From Pinus tabuliformis (lineage: Eukaryota; Streptophyta; Pinopsida; Pinales; Pinaceae), in assembly GCA_031772625.1 (NCBI GenBank), contig CM062818.1, positions 1,277,002,277 through 1,277,066,276 of the forward strand: 64,000 bases of DNA. The letters are read 5' to 3'. A model generated the notes under the pieces. That model ran no database searches. It was not told the DNA's origin and worked only from the letters and a program-made list of their open reading frames with translations. How positions within the stretch are numbered: position 1 is the first letter of the stretch; every line of letters starts with the position of its first letter. The position numbers and the translations under genes were made by a program. Positions 1-11,711 of the stretch are shown piece after piece.

Positions 1-952
1 GTTGCCTTATTTGTTTCGGATTGGACATGAGTCGAATCTGTGTGAGTAGCTGAAGTGGCATGGCCACATCAATGGGGCATAGTGGCTGGAATCCCAAGCC
101 CACCTGAAAGGGGCTGTGGCCAGTTGAGCTGTGAAGAGCTCGGTTGTAGCTATGCTAAACATAGGGGAGGCTCTCGTCCCATGTGCGTGGATGCTTTGAA
201 TTGTACATGCGCAGAATGTGTACAATCATCCGATTGACAACCTTTGTCTGGCCATCAATTTGAGGATGGAAGGCTGTGGACTTAGTGAGTTTGGTGTCCA
301 GCATTGACCAGAGACTGGACCAAAATGTACTGAGTAACCGACTGTCCCGATCTGAGATGATAGACTGTAGGATCCCAAAGTGCACCCACACTCATTCAAA
401 GAAGAGTTTAGCAGTGGCTTCTGCTATGATATTCTTCTTACAAGCCGCCATAATGGCCATCTTCGAGAACCTGTTGACGACCACAAAAACACAATCATTA
501 CCATGCTTAGTGGAAGGAAGGCCTGACATGTAATCCATGGAGATGGATTCCTAAGGTCGACTAGGGGTAGGCAACGGGGTATAAAGGCCTTGCTTGTTGA
601 TGGTTGGTTTGGCAATGGCACAGGCAGTACATGATCTGATGTCCTTCCCGACATCCTGTCGAAGATTTGGCCAATAGAAATACTTTTGCAGTACTGCCAC
701 CATTTTTTCAACCCTGAAATGCCTAGCAGCCCAACTGTAGTGTGCTTCCCAAATCATCTTGGCACGCTCGCTTGAAGGAACACAAAGGTGACCTAGGTGG
801 CATAACAGGGCATCCTGGAGGTGAAAATCTGGAACATGCCGACCCCCCAGGAGTGTTTGGTATGTGTGGCCAAATTCTGGGTCGCTTTTGTAGAGAAGTG
901 GCCAATCAGAAGTCTCGTGCCCACAAGAGTTGAGCACGGTGGTTAACGCCAT
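1..952 (-). pseudogene. gypsy integrase fragment (pol)
   Basis: Reading down from 952, the N-terminal HHCC zinc-binding module is visible (AHYS, RHF, then SCTAC). The catalytic core follows: the first Asp in SMDYM near 535, the second Asp in ISDRDSR near 340, and the DGQTKVVNR stretch near 240. In this family the last motif normally reads with Glu where Lys stands here, so the third catalytic acidic residue appears lost (Glu codon to Lys codon, a G-to-A change). A stop and frame changes separate the zinc module from the core. The coding match continues to base 1, where the window cuts it. The integrase would insert the cDNA into chromosomes; this copy cannot. Confidence 0.85.
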
Positions 953-961
953 GATCGGTGC

Positions 962-2536
962 TCAACTGAGGCAATCTACAACATTATTGGTGCTGTCCTT
1001 CTTATACTTGATATTCAAATGGAACTGTTGCAAATATGTAGGCCACTTCTGATGGCGATCATTATGCAATTTCCCTTGGGTCTGTATGAACTGCAGGGGT
1101 CGGTGGTCTGTGTGGATGACCGTTTCCTTCCCCAAAATGTAATTCTTCCATTTTTGGCAGGCCTGCACAATGGATTACATCTCTTTATCATAAGTGGGAT
1201 ACTTCCGGACTGTGTCTGAAAGTGTTACACTGTGATATGCCACTGGATGCCCGTGCTAAGTAAGGACTGCCCCAATAGTATAGTCAGAGGCATATGTCTC
1301 GACCTCAAATGGTTGTTGTAAATATGGTAACGCGAGCACTGGTGCCTTGCAGAGGCGATCTTTCAACTCTATGAATGTCTTCTGTTGAGATTCAGACCAA
1401 AAGAATTTCGCTTTCGATCCTCCCTTGGTGACTTGACTCAAGGGCCAAGTGATATGAGAAAACCCCAACACGAACCTGGGGTAGAAGTTGGCAAGACCTA
1501 GAAAGCTGTGGAGCTCTGTCAGAGTGGTTGGAGATGGCCAATCCCGAATGAATTGGATCTTGGCTGGATCCACATGCACACCCTATTCATCAATAATGTA
1601 TCCCAGATACTGAACTTGGATCATGCCAAAAGTGCATTTCTCCAAATTGGCACATAGCTTGTGTTGCCGCAGTGTTTGAAGAACCTGTCGGATGTGGTGG
1701 AGATGCTCTTCCCAACTCTGGCTGAAGATCCGAATGTAATCCAAGTATACCACTACAAATGAGTTGGTGAATGGCCACAAGATGTCATCCATTAGCCTCA
1801 TGAAGGTTGCAGGAGCATTCGTCAATCCGAAAGGCATAACCAACCATTCGAAGAGGCCCTCCTTGGCTTTGAAGGCAATCTTCCACACATCAGAGGGTTC
1901 GATTGGTACCTGGTGATATCTTGACTTCAGATCGATATTGCTAAAATATTTTGCCCCCTTTAGTTGGTCCAAGAGGTCATCAATCTGCGGGATCAGGTAC
2001 CTATTATGGACAATGATCTTATTCAGCGCCCGATAGTCAATACAGAGTTTCCAATTCCCATTCTTCTTCTGTACCAACACGATCGGGCTCCCAAAAGGCG
2101 ATGAACTCGGACGGATGTGACCTTTCTGTAGCAGCTCCTGAATCTGCCTCTTGATTTCATTGTTCTCCAGAATGGAGCGCCGATAAATTGGTCCATTGGG
2201 TAGCGGCGCACCTGGGGTCAGATCGATGGAGTGCTTGACCTGATAGTGCAGATGAACCCCTGCGGGGGAGGTGAAGATTTCCTCGTACTCCTTCACGACC
2301 TTATCCATCTGTAATTGTCGTGCGGAGGGGTCCTGTCTGGAGGCCGTGGCCACCATCTTTTTCTTTCCTTGAGGGCATATCATCAGGAAAACAAATTTCC
2401 CAGTCTTGGAAATGAGCTTACTGCATTGTTTTGCAGTAAACAAAGAGATGGCGGTAGGTGGTGCTACCTCTGGTATCCTGTACAACTTTCCCCAATGTAA
2501 TAATAACAGCACGGGGCCTTGATTCATACACAACAT
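962..2536 (-). pseudogene. gypsy reverse transcriptase-RNase H (pol)
   Basis: The RT palm and fingers are clear at 2536-1583: KKNGNWKLCIDYRALNK, FSNIDLKSRYHQV, MPFGLTNAPATF. The catalytic box, normally YLDD in this family, reads YLDYIRIFS near 1745, so the second Asp is Tyr. A TAG at 1580-1582 breaks the frame just before GVHVDPAKI. RNase H starts at about 1310; its first Asp box reads [12 protein letters not shown] where ETDAS is expected, another Asp-to-Tyr change. The distal RNase H part, with IHTDHRPLQ, is at 962-1168. Stretch 1169-1255 is frame-disrupted. Products would be cDNA synthesis and RNA removal; this copy is inactive. Confidence 0.88.
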
Positions 2537-3086
2537 GTTGCTTCCACAAGTATGGTTGTCCTAATAATACATCACAAACTTCAAGGGGAGCAATGTCACA
2601 CAATACCTCATCCATGAAGGGCTTGATGTTGTACGGAAGGCGACACTGCTGGCTCACGCGAAGATCCCGTCCTTGGTGAAGCCACCCGATGGTGTATGGT
2701 TGTGGATGTGCTGTGGTCGGTAAGCCTAACCGCTTCACGACCTCTGTCGAAATGAGGTTCTTTTGGCTCCCGCTATCGACAATGAACTGTAGTGGGGAGC
2801 CCTTTACCCACATCTGGGAGTGGAAGAGACTCTCCTCCTCCTCTGGATCTTCGGGTTCATTTTTCTGGATCTTTGCGGTAGCAATAGTGGCGTTGGGATC
2901 CGCGTCAATGATCTGCTTCCCTTTTTCATTCCCCTTGTTAGGTTCTAACTCAGAGTTGGAACATGCATCTGATTCTGGAACCTTTAGCTTAGCCACCAGT
3001 GACTGCTTGGCTCGACACTCACTGGTGTTGTGAGTGGAGCTCTTATGGAACTCACACCATTTTCCCATGTGCTTTTTCATCTTCAC
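2418..3086 (-). pseudogene. gypsy gag zinc knuckle and aspartic protease
   Basis: The first residues hold a knuckle of spacing C-x2-H-x4-H-x4-C (WCEFHKSSTHNTSEC), a known variant of the CCHC nucleocapsid finger in plant gypsy gag proteins. An acidic linker follows (EPEDPEEEESLF), then the retropepsin active site IVDSGSQKNLIS at about residues 103-114 and the hydrophobic flap region ending VCDVLLGQPYLW. The frame then runs out of register with the RT frame, with a 119-bp overlap at 2418-2536, so a frameshift separates protease from RT. Confidence 0.82.
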
Positions 3087-3917
3087 GACGTTGTTCTTTG
3101 CTTGTAGCTTTGGGGGGTTGTCTTAGGCTGCCCCACCTTGGCTTTGTCCTTTGTTCTGTGTTTTAGGGGCACCTTTCCCTTACTTCAGATTTGCAGATCC
3201 AAAGTCTCGCTTCTTTTGTTTAAACTTCTGCTCGACCTTGATGGCATATCGGTATGCTGTGCCGAGCAAGGAGATGTTCAGGAATTGTATTTATTCCTGG
3301 ATGTACTTGTGCAGGTAGCCGCGGTATTTGAGTATCAAATGCTGCTTCGTATCATTGATACCCAACTTTGTGCGAAGGGTATGGAAAATATTGGTGAACT
3401 CTGGCACGTCTTGATCCCTTCCCTGCTGCAGCGTGGTCCATTTTATGTATTCATCCTCATAGCTTCCGACAGGGTAGTACTGCTCCTTGATGGCATCCCG
3501 GAATGAATTCCAGGTGGGTGCGGCTGAAAATAGTGAGCTGGTATTTTCATCCTTCTACTCGCAGTAGGTTTCCCACCAGTCGTTGACGTGGGGGGCTGCT
3601 TTGAGAAGAGCGAAAACAATCTTTTCCCGACTAGAAAATTCATGAATAGAAAAATAACCCTCCAGCAGATTTAACCATTTATCTATGGCATCTGCGTCTA
3701 TCTGACCTTCAAATATGGGGATTTCAAAATTAACTTGTACCTTAAAGGGCGTGGCGTTTCTAGAGTAGCTGCTGGAAGTCGATGCATCGCTTCTAGGTAG
3801 CCGATGAAGGGTTTGGGAAAAACTGTCCATCATCGTGTTCCGTTGTCGCTCGAGGGCTTCTTTGAGCAAGATTTTGATAGGATCTCCTGCCCCCTCGTCT
3901 TTCTTCTCATCCGCCAT
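3087..3917 (-). pseudogene. gypsy gag capsid region
   Basis: The likely start is the ATG at 3917 (MADEKKDEGAG), about 120 bases downstream of the primer-binding site on this strand, as usual for gypsy gag. The N-terminal 120 residues hold the retrotransposon gag signature: FEIPIFEGQIDADAIDKWLN, then LEGYF and the hydrophobic stretch IVFALLKAAPHVNDWWE. After 3555 the reading frame is interrupted; conserved text resumes in other frames between 3087 and 3640 before the knuckle. It would encode the particle capsid. Broken by at least one stop and frameshifts. Confidence 0.78.
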
Positions 3918-4035
3918 AGGAGGCCGTCGAGATTTGAAAGGCTAGTCTCGCAAAGGTTCGACCAGTTCAAGCCCTAACTCCTTATATCCCGACCTCGTTG
4001 GGGACATGCAAAGAAAAATAGAGAAAAAGCAGACC

Positions 4036-4047
4036 GCTCTGATACCA
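4036..4047 (-). other. primer-binding site, initiator-Met tRNA type
   Basis: On the minus strand the twelve bases read TGGTATCAGAGC, the canonical complement of the 3' end of plant initiator-Met tRNA. It lies one base inside the LTR boundary at 4049. Confidence 0.93.
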
Positions 4048-4048
4048 C

Positions 4049-4667
4049 TGATCCAGACTTAAACAGGAACGCAAAAAATTACAGAGATAACCATAAACAT
4101 AGATATGCAGCGGAAATAACACTTCACTTCATTAATGTAAAATACTGAAATATGCTTACAAACAGTAATGGAAATAAACCAGCTAGGGCAATGGTAGCTT
4201 ATCTCTGAGAAGAGATGTGGTGGCTACATGCCTCTGAACTGTCTTACAATGAGGCTCGAAGGCCTATTTATTGTTGAGAAACAATGGAAAACCCTTAACA
4301 TTCCAAAACCTAACCCTAGAAGATGAAACGCCAAACTGTGGGCCCCGTTTGGGTAAATTGGTACATCAACTTCCCGAGGTCGTAACTTTGGCATACGATC
4401 TCTGTTTGATGCGTACAATAGCTCGTTAGAAAGATCTATCTGAGCACTACCACTTTGGGAGGCAACACCAATCCATGGACCCATGTTGCCCCAGATTTCC
4501 CAAAAAATGTCGTTTAGGACCTCAAAACGGCTCCAGAAGTTCAGGACCCGAAAAACTGCTAAAAATAGTAAGTTGTGCTACAATTAAGGAAACTGAAAAT
4601 GCTAAGAGAAACAATGGTGGGGGTCCAGGTGGACTTGGCAGGTGGCCACCAAGATCCACCTGGATCA
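4049..4667 (-). repeat. 5' LTR of the gypsy element (619 bp)
   Basis: Boundaries rest on a perfect 8-bp terminal inverted repeat: TGATCCAG at 4049-4056 and CTGGATCA at 4660-4667, with the inner end one base from the primer-binding site. The partner LTR is outside the window, so neither target duplication nor age can be read. Short open frames within it are chance. Confidence 0.75.
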
Positions 4668-4840
4668 TTTACTCAAATTTTAGGTGTAGACACTCGTTGG
4701 ATGCAGAATTAAATTCCACATCCAACAAGTCCCCATTATGAATACTTTTGAGAAGAACCACATCCATAAAAAAATGCACTCATTAGATGTGGAATTTAAT
4801 TCTACATCAAACGAGTTCCTAAACCTGAAATTTAAGTAAA
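4668..4840. repeat. Fold-back (inverted-repeat) element adjoining the gypsy LTR
   Basis: Left arm 4668-4730 and right arm 4778-4840 are imperfect inverted copies (about 63 bp each, 47-bp spacer); outer ends read TTTACTCAAATTT and, reversed, TTTACTTAAATTT. Each arm also contains its own 39-bp near-palindrome (4692-4730 and 4778-4816), so the structure is a palindrome of palindromes. It resembles a small fold-back or MITE-like element. The gypsy LTR ends exactly at its edge, suggesting insertion at or in it. Confidence 0.7.
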
Positions 4841-4947
4841 CTTATAAGGAGAAAAGCCAAAAATATAATTAAAAAATGTAGTTTTCCTTTTTTTCCCTCC
4901 AAAATATTTACATGTACCTCTCTTTTAATTTAAAGGATTTTGTTTAT

Positions 4948-5280
4948 TTATATATTATGATATGTAAATTTCACGGGCACTTTTAGGCTTAAATTTATTC
5001 TAATGCTTAGGATTACATTCATGGCTTTAGCATTGTAAGTGAACTCAAACTTATCATCTTTAATAACCAATACCTTTGTGTTTTCATAGCCATTTTGTAC
5101 TATGTCCCAAACATCTACACCAAGAGACATTAAATATGTTCTCATTTGTACCTTCCAAAATACATATTTTTTCTCATGAATAGGGGGGATTTGTTGGTGG
5201 AGTTTCCATCTCAGCAGTCATTATTTTGGACCTATATCTAAATTGTTAGAATGTTGCTAAAAGAATTAGATTGGATACCA
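4948..5280 (-). pseudogene. copia gag N-terminal relic with primer-site trace
   Basis: On the minus strand an ATG at 5221 opens a gag-like leader (MTAEMETPP) that shifts frame in a G run at 5182-5188. It continues as the conserved copia gag start KYVFWKVQMRTYLMSLGVDVWDIV at 5160-5075, then NAKAMN; it ends at a stop at 4948. The same module (VYWKVRITAYLQSLGTEVWDIV) begins gag of the SIRE-like copia at 19.7 kb. At 5269-5280 the minus strand reads TGGTATCCAATC, a decayed initiator-Met primer site, and beyond it is a C-rich run followed by TCTCAGTATTAT, like the LTR end of the 19.6-kb element. Hence an old copia 5' end. Confidence 0.72.
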
Positions 5281-8200
5281 ATTTTTAGAAACTAGGATAA
5301 TACTGAGAGGGGGTGAATCAATATTATACCAATTTTAACAATTATAAAAAATATCCAATATTCCAATTCATTAAGGAATCAATTATATAAGCAACACATA
5401 AAAACACATACAGACATCATATGTACATGGAAACCCATAAAGGGAGAGAATGATAAAATTTACACTTGGATATTGTTATTACATCAACTTTTATGGCTCC
5501 AACCAGAAGGAGACACCCATCCCCTGAATTTACAAGCACCTACTTGAAGGAAGCACCAACTCTCTGATCTTTACAACATCCGACCTCAAGGAAAAACCAA
5601 CTCCCTAATGTACATGAACCAACCTATTTAAGATTTTTACACGAACCAATCTTCTTTACCTAGAAGATACCCATTTCATAATATTTTCAAACTAAAATCC
5701 ATAGGCAATCTTGTCTATACAACTTTGTTTTTTACTACTTCTCTATTTTGTAATTTATTTCTTATTCTAAATCCTTAGGATGAATCCATATAAATTATAT
5801 GAATTCTTCTGCTAACACACATCCTCCATAGACTTCATTCCACAATATTACTTTGGTCCGTTACACCACAAAAAGCCTACATAAAACTATTTTCTACAAA
5901 AATCATTGGTAATGAAATACATCTCAAACTTCCAATCTCCTTGGATTATTCATACTCTATCAGATTGATCAACCAAGGTTAGGTGCACAATCATCCAAAC
6001 AACTTGTATTTTTATTTTATTTTTCCTTACTGGAAATATGATCTGGATGACCTAAATGCGACTTGGATCAATGGATCCTTGGCTCCTTGGGGCTGAGGTT
6101 TAGCTGCATGAGACCATATGCTATGACCATCTTAAAAAATTCTAGAAAATCCAAATCTAGGTCTAGCTAACCGAGTTGGATCACTAGGCATTTAGATTCT
6201 TTACAACCCAAATTACAAACTTCAGGAAGCATGGGCTTATAATTGTACATAAGATCAAGTGTTAGGACCATGGGCTTAAATAACTAAATAGAGTGTATGT
6301 GATATGGCTCCATCAGGATATGTTAACACTCTTGAATCCCTTAATTAAGTTGGATAGCTCTTTAATCGAAATCGTGGCCAGCAATGGAACCTTAATCTCT
6401 TGAACTTTGACCTCAATCCAATATTAGGGTATTTTTTTTTTTACTTGCACCCATCATCTCTCGAATTCTTAGATAGCTAAATGACTTTTCTCTTAGAAAT
6501 ATGACCAACTATGAAATCCCAATTTCTTGATCCTTGATCACAATCCAGTATGCAATTTTTTTATTTTTATTTTTTGATCAAATTTGTATGCACTCATCAT
6601 CTCCTAGATTATCAGGTAGGCAGATAGTTTTCACATGGAACCATGACCATTGATGGAAATTTTCCATAAAAATTTGTTGAATCTAGATCCAAACCTTTAG
6701 TCATTAATGTGTACTCCTTATATTTCTTATGAACCATAGATATTTGGATGTCCAACCTCATTTCCAATTTAATATAGATTTGGTCCAAAATAAAACGTAC
6801 AAACTAATGAACTATTGCAATCCCAGATCATCGAATAATTAGATAACTAGGGATGTTGGGCCTTCTATTATTTTTAGTTTTAATTTCTTTTTCACAACTA
6901 ATTCATCCAAAGGATAAATACACTGAAAATTTTGAAATCCAGGTATAGACCCAACTATACAAGACTGACTATCAAACCCAGGTATAGATCCAACTATAGA
7001 GCTAGATGACCTAGAAATGATAAGACTAACAACACAATAAATCCTCGCAATAAGAATCCAAATAGACAACAAGGGAATGTTTGAAGAAAAATGAAACCCC
7101 CCCTTATATCTAAAAGGCAAGCGAATTGAACCCCACTACCACCTTTCTAACAATAAATCCAAGCAAAAAGTAAATTTATATTGATAGAACTAGCAACAAA
7201 ACCCCTTTGAGCAAGTATAGTTTTAATCTATGACACAATTGTATAGCTAAAAATCGTGATATGAGTTAGAATTACCATGGAAAGGATGAGACGTAGCTTT
7301 TGCTTGCGGGTAGTTTTGGTTGGCTGATAAGTTGAAGAAAATAAGAATAAGTATAATGCCTTGATGACAAGACCGAATTGGCAAACTTGGTTTCACCCCC
7401 GGATTGATGTCCCTTTTCCACCAGGTATACATTCTTGCTTGTTCACAATGATCTTTCTCTAGAATTGACTCTCCACATATCCCACCACTTCGAGGTTCCA
7501 AGGAAAAACCATTGGTCTACTCGCAGAGGTAGGGGATCGAGGAACTCCCTAACCAACAGTCCAAAAAATCTTTCCTCGCATCCCTCAATAGTACAATTTA
7601 GCCTCCCCAGGAAGTTTCCAAATCATTTTAGTTCGCATGTGATTGCATGCCTGGGTAGCCACCCCACTCCTGAATTCAATGCTTAGCACAATGGCAGTTG
7701 CTAGGGTGGTGAGCACAAATGCCTATACCACCACTATTGTCATGTTACACCCCATCAAGAAATAAAATATGTTAAATTAATTTAAGTATAAATATTTATG
7801 TTTTGTTTAATTTGTAAGTTATATATTAATATAGATTCCTGAAGTTGACATTTTCTTCACAATCGTGCTCATTTGCAATTATTGATTGGTCAGTTTCGCT
7901 GATAGAAATCCAACATTATTTATGGTTTTGAAAATTAATGTGAGGCCTTTTAAATCTCTTGACACATCAAACCATGACGTCTTTTGTATGCATGAACTTG
8001 ATAATTAACAATTGTTCCCTCATAATGAATTGTTTCTATGGACTCAAAAATAGTAGTTGCTTGAAATTCATGTACTGGACGTTATCTTTATTAAAAAAAA
8101 ATTGTATCTGAAAATCAACTTATTTTTTAAATATACTTGTCACATCATCTATATGTCATGCAGAAAGCAATAATTAATACATTTTTAAAAACTTCTATTG

Positions 8201-9359
8201 ACATGGTGATCAAGTTGAGAAAACACATGAGTATATCATTTGTTTTGTCACTTGAGTAAAATGATGAATATAGATAAACTGTGATTGGTGGTTATATATT
8301 TTTACCTTAGGAATGTATTGAAATGGTGGAAAAGGGATGTGCATGCAACATCCATGAAACTCAGATCACGCTATGGTGTGTTTGTTTTTTCTACCAGTTA
8401 ACTCAGCGTTGCAACTATCGATCAATAAAACACAACGAAGTATCTAGTTAATCATTAAATTCTTGCTACAAATACATCATCTGTAATGTACAATTTGGAA
8501 CAGAAAGCAATCTGTGAAGACATAATTACTGTTGGATCCAAAATAAAATTTGGTTTCTTGGAATAAGAGTCTCATACCCTTAAATGTGAATTAAATACAT
8601 TTAAATATTTTTGGAAAATACAAAATTCATATTTATAATTTAAACCCACCAATAAATTGTTATTTTTTTATTTTTATTTTTATTTTTGTTAATAAGAGAA
8701 TAGATTCCTATATACAATATCTATGGTAACTCTAATAATAAAATGATTGGTTGATATTTCTAGTGAAGATTGCATCATTTATTTTAAAGGTAAAAGAGAT
8801 TTAAATTTTTTAATTAAAAAGTTTATATGAGTAATTATTAATTCTTAATTGTATGGGAGTTAGTTTGGGGAGAAATTAAATAATATTAGTGATAATATCT
8901 CATTGGTGGGTATATTGTTCTTCCATCCAAGATTAGAGTTGGTTGAAAAGTCAATAACTTTGCAATCATAAATTAATCTTTGAGAATATAATAACTAAAT
9001 ATATTCATAAAATCTTATATAAATAAATATATTTAGCTATTAATATTGTTGTATAGATATTATTATAATGCGTACATTAATGTGTATAATATTGCCTTAT
9101 TGTCTTTTATATTTATTTTGTTGGCTTTTAATTTTAATTTTTTAATTTCTAAATTTTTCCATATTTTCAACTTAGTAGTAGCCTCTATGAGGTCCCTATA
9201 CTACTAGTGTAACCCCTTAGTGTTATTAGTGCAACCCCCTTATTATATTTTTGTGCCCATGTAGTACCCATGTTGTTATTATTGTGCCCCATAGAAGCCC
9301 ACTATTGTTATTGTTGTGCCCTTACATTATTATTGTTATGTCGGCTCTGATTATATTAT
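5281..9359. other. AT-rich stretch without supported genes
   Basis: The first several hundred bases (to roughly 5.9 kb) probably include the decayed LTR of the copia relic just before it, but no second copy allows boundaries to be set. The rest is AT-rich with poly-A/T runs and no open frame over about 95 codons that shows a recognisable family or codon bias. At 9180-9340 there is a run of loosely repeated GTGCCC/ATTATTATTGT text. I see no tRNA, tandem array or palindrome of note. Confidence 0.6.
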
Positions 9360-9374
9360 GACCCCTTAGACTCC

Positions 9375-9382
9375 TATATATA
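9375..9382 (+). promoter_or_regulatory. TATA box of the gypsy relic
   Basis: TATATATA followed by a purine-rich start, about 150 bases upstream of the leader repeats and 890 bases upstream of the gag relic. Its position fits the U3/R border of an LTR, though the LTR ends are not visible. Confidence 0.45.
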
Positions 9383-9527
9383 GAAAGGAGGTCTTGTCAT
9401 TTGTGTCATCCAAGAATTGTTCATTTGTGTGATGTAAAGGAGGTTTCCTCCATGAAGAGGATAATTTTGAAGTCGTTGATCTATCTTTTTGTGAGCTGGT
9501 TTCATAACATTTGGTATTTTGGATTCT

Positions 9528-10060
9528 AGGGTTTCGCTGCTCCAAATAGGTCATCATGGAATTTTCTATATAACTTTTTTCTACCAAGCTTCAAAAGCTA
9601 GAAACAAAACCCATCTGATAAAAAATCGTTCTGAACCTCGGGTTCAAATTTCAGATCTTGTCTTGCTATATTTTAGGATATATGATCTAAGGAAGTTAGG
9701 GTTTTTACAAGCTCCAGAACTCCATCTCAAACAGGTCGTTGTGGAATTTTCGCTATAATTTGTTTTCTACGAAGTTTCAAACTCTAAAATTAAAACCCAT
9801 TTGGGTGAAATCGTGGTGAAGCTCGGGCCCAAATTTCAAATCTTGTTTCACTACATTTTCGGAGATACAGTCCAAGACATTTAGGGTTTTTGCAGGCTCC
9901 CGAATTACATCCCAAATAGGTGACCTGGGGAAAATCATCATAACTTTCTCTCTGAGCATCAGATTGAAATTTCGTAAGAATATACAAAAATAGGATAGTC
10001 TTTAATTTTATGTATATTTCTTTCAGGCCCGAAGGTTGAAAGAGTAACATGTGGCACTTC
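9528..10060 (+). repeat. Three diverged tandem repeats of 170-185 bp in retroelement leader
   Basis: Units start at 9528, 9698 and 9883 with AGGGTTT followed by a CTCC motif; each then repeats a text containing AAACCCAT and TTTCAAATCTTG. They are too diverged for recent amplification. The array sits between a TATA box and a gag relic, so it belongs to the LTR/leader of that gypsy element. Confidence 0.65.
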
Positions 10061-10271
10061 GTACCAGTTCACTCTACTTAAAAAGTATATAAGAATGTCA
10101 TATTGGGAGATTGCGCATAACTATTTCTTGGAGAATCCAATTTCGATCAGATTGGTGGCCTTGGAAATAGGACGCAGAGGGCTACCCCATGTCACAATTT
10201 CAGACCTTGGAGATATGAAATTTTAGAGATACAATAGATTCAAGATCGAGCTGCTAAAAACAAGAAAAAGA

Positions 10272-10662
10272 ATGACTCGAATCAAGAAAATAGAAACACC
10301 TAGTAAGAAAAATTGGATGGAGGATTTGAACAATGCGATCGAAGCTAAGATAAATATTTTTATATGTGCCATGGAATTTAATATTGATGGTAGAGAAGCA
10401 GATTTGAAGAAAGACATGGAAGGTTTGAAGGAAGGTGGGAGAAAACTGCTACAAGAAAGGCCTCCTAATGACGAAAAGGTAGTAGAGGAAACTCATGATG
10501 AGAAAAAAATAAATGTTAATCATGATTTCATAGAATCTAATTTTGGATTGAAGACCCACCATATTCCAAAGATAGATATGAGGAATTTTGATGGCAAGGA
10601 TCCCATAACATGGATACTATAGATGGAGAAATATTTTGATCTACATGATGTGGAACTGCTAC
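10272..10662 (+). pseudogene. gypsy gag N-terminal relic
   Basis: The frame opens at ATG 10272 (MTRIKKIETPSKK), carries a charged helical stretch, then the gypsy gag entry motif IPKIDMRNFDGKDPITWIL. A TAG at 10620 replaces what is usually a Gln codon before MEKYFDLHDV, so the stop is reachable by one C-to-T change. About 35 bases later the match ends abruptly at 10662, where a minus-strand LTR begins. The capsid core that should follow is absent, so this is an interrupted, 3'-truncated gag. It differs from the Athila-type gag at 12.3 kb and is not its missing 5' end. Confidence 0.75.
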
Positions 10663-11711
10663 TGTCACACAGAATGAGTCGATCTTGCAGACAAGATAGA
10701 CCTTCCTAGAATCTAATGATATCTAGTGACAAGCAAGCCAATCAAAAATATCTTTCTCTAAATATGCGTTTATAAACAAAGGCAAACAAGTGTTTAGGCC
10801 TACCTTGGGTCCAATGCAAGTTTGTGGAAGCCTCGCTCCTTTGATCCAAATGAGCTCCCTTGTTGCGAATTTGCAAACGCAAACAAGCAAACAAATTAAA
10901 TAGCACCTGAAAATCCAATATCATAAAACATACTTAACATGAAGATCAAGGAATTCATCAAACAAATGACATAGGACAATTTGTTTAGAAAAATGAATCT
11001 GATTGTATTAATTCAAATGAAAGAAGAACTTTACAACCTGTGCCTTGATGCTGTACAAGCTCCTCCCAGGGTCCAACAAGAAGTCTCCTCTACTTTGACA
11101 AGTTTCACTCTCTTCCCAATGAAGCCAAAAAGGTATGTGATCTCTCCTCTCAAGCTTAACTAGGAAGTCTCAATTCCACCAGCATTTACCCTAAAAAATG
11201 TTCAGCTTCTAACCTCTCTAGCAACCAGCCCAATGCCTTAATTTATAGTGCAATGGAGGGAAGTTACTAGGTCCTCCTTCAAAGGGATAAAGCCCTCATT
11301 CAAAGGATAGCTCCTCTCATCAAGGGATTAGCTCCTTCTCTTTTGAGATGCATGAACCACCTAAGAGCGACCAATCCACGTCAAAATTCCTTCTAGAATC
11401 ATCTAGAATTAACTCAAAGTGAGTTTTTTATAATAAACTTGCGCCTTTTTGACTTTCACAGGGGTCCACTCCCACTCCTTTAGGGACAGAGCGGGCAAGT
11501 CCGCAGCTTTTGTGAACAGGGGGTGCGGGACCATAGGCAACAGTGAGAGAAAGTGCGGAACCAGAGCTTTGTTGATTTTCAATGTCTTTCTCTCATTTTC
11601 AAAGCTTGACTTGAAGAGCTGAGGTATGAGACTTGCTTAGGAGGACAGTATAAGTGATGATAGACCCATACTGACTGCAAATAATCATGGTGACAATATT
11701 TTTGTGTAACA
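10663..11711 (-). repeat. LTR of an unclassified retroelement (minus strand)
   Basis: On the minus strand the LTR begins TGTTACACAAA at 11711 and ends TGTGTGACA at 10663, with terminal TGT/ACA. Immediately before its start (11712-11726) is a polypurine tract reading CTTTAGGGGGCAATC, the normal mark of a 3' LTR. A TATA box (TATAAATT) lies at 11240-11247 on the same strand. The 5 bases left of it are GCTAC; I could not find the matching right copy. Length 1049 bp. No coding domain remains, so the superfamily is unknown. Confidence 0.62.

Larger units (their letters stand above)
1..4667 (-). mobile_element. Ty3/gypsy LTR retrotransposon, truncated by window edge
   Basis: On the minus strand the order is LTR, primer-binding site, gag, protease, reverse transcriptase, RNase H, integrase. 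This domain order (integrase after RNase H) defines Ty3/gypsy, and an initiator-Met primer site is usual for chromoviruses. The integrase C-terminus, any chromodomain and the 3' LTR lie left of base 1. The copy is dead: several frameshifts and stops are present and at least three catalytic residues are changed (see domain entries). The chromovirus assignment is inference because the diagnostic chromodomain is outside the window. Confidence 0.9.

Noticed and set aside
9130..10662. Missing 5' LTR and gag start of the Athila-like element
   Set aside because: Leader repeats do not occur in the 3' LTR at 28423, and the gag motif (FDGKDPITWIL) is of a different gypsy branch.
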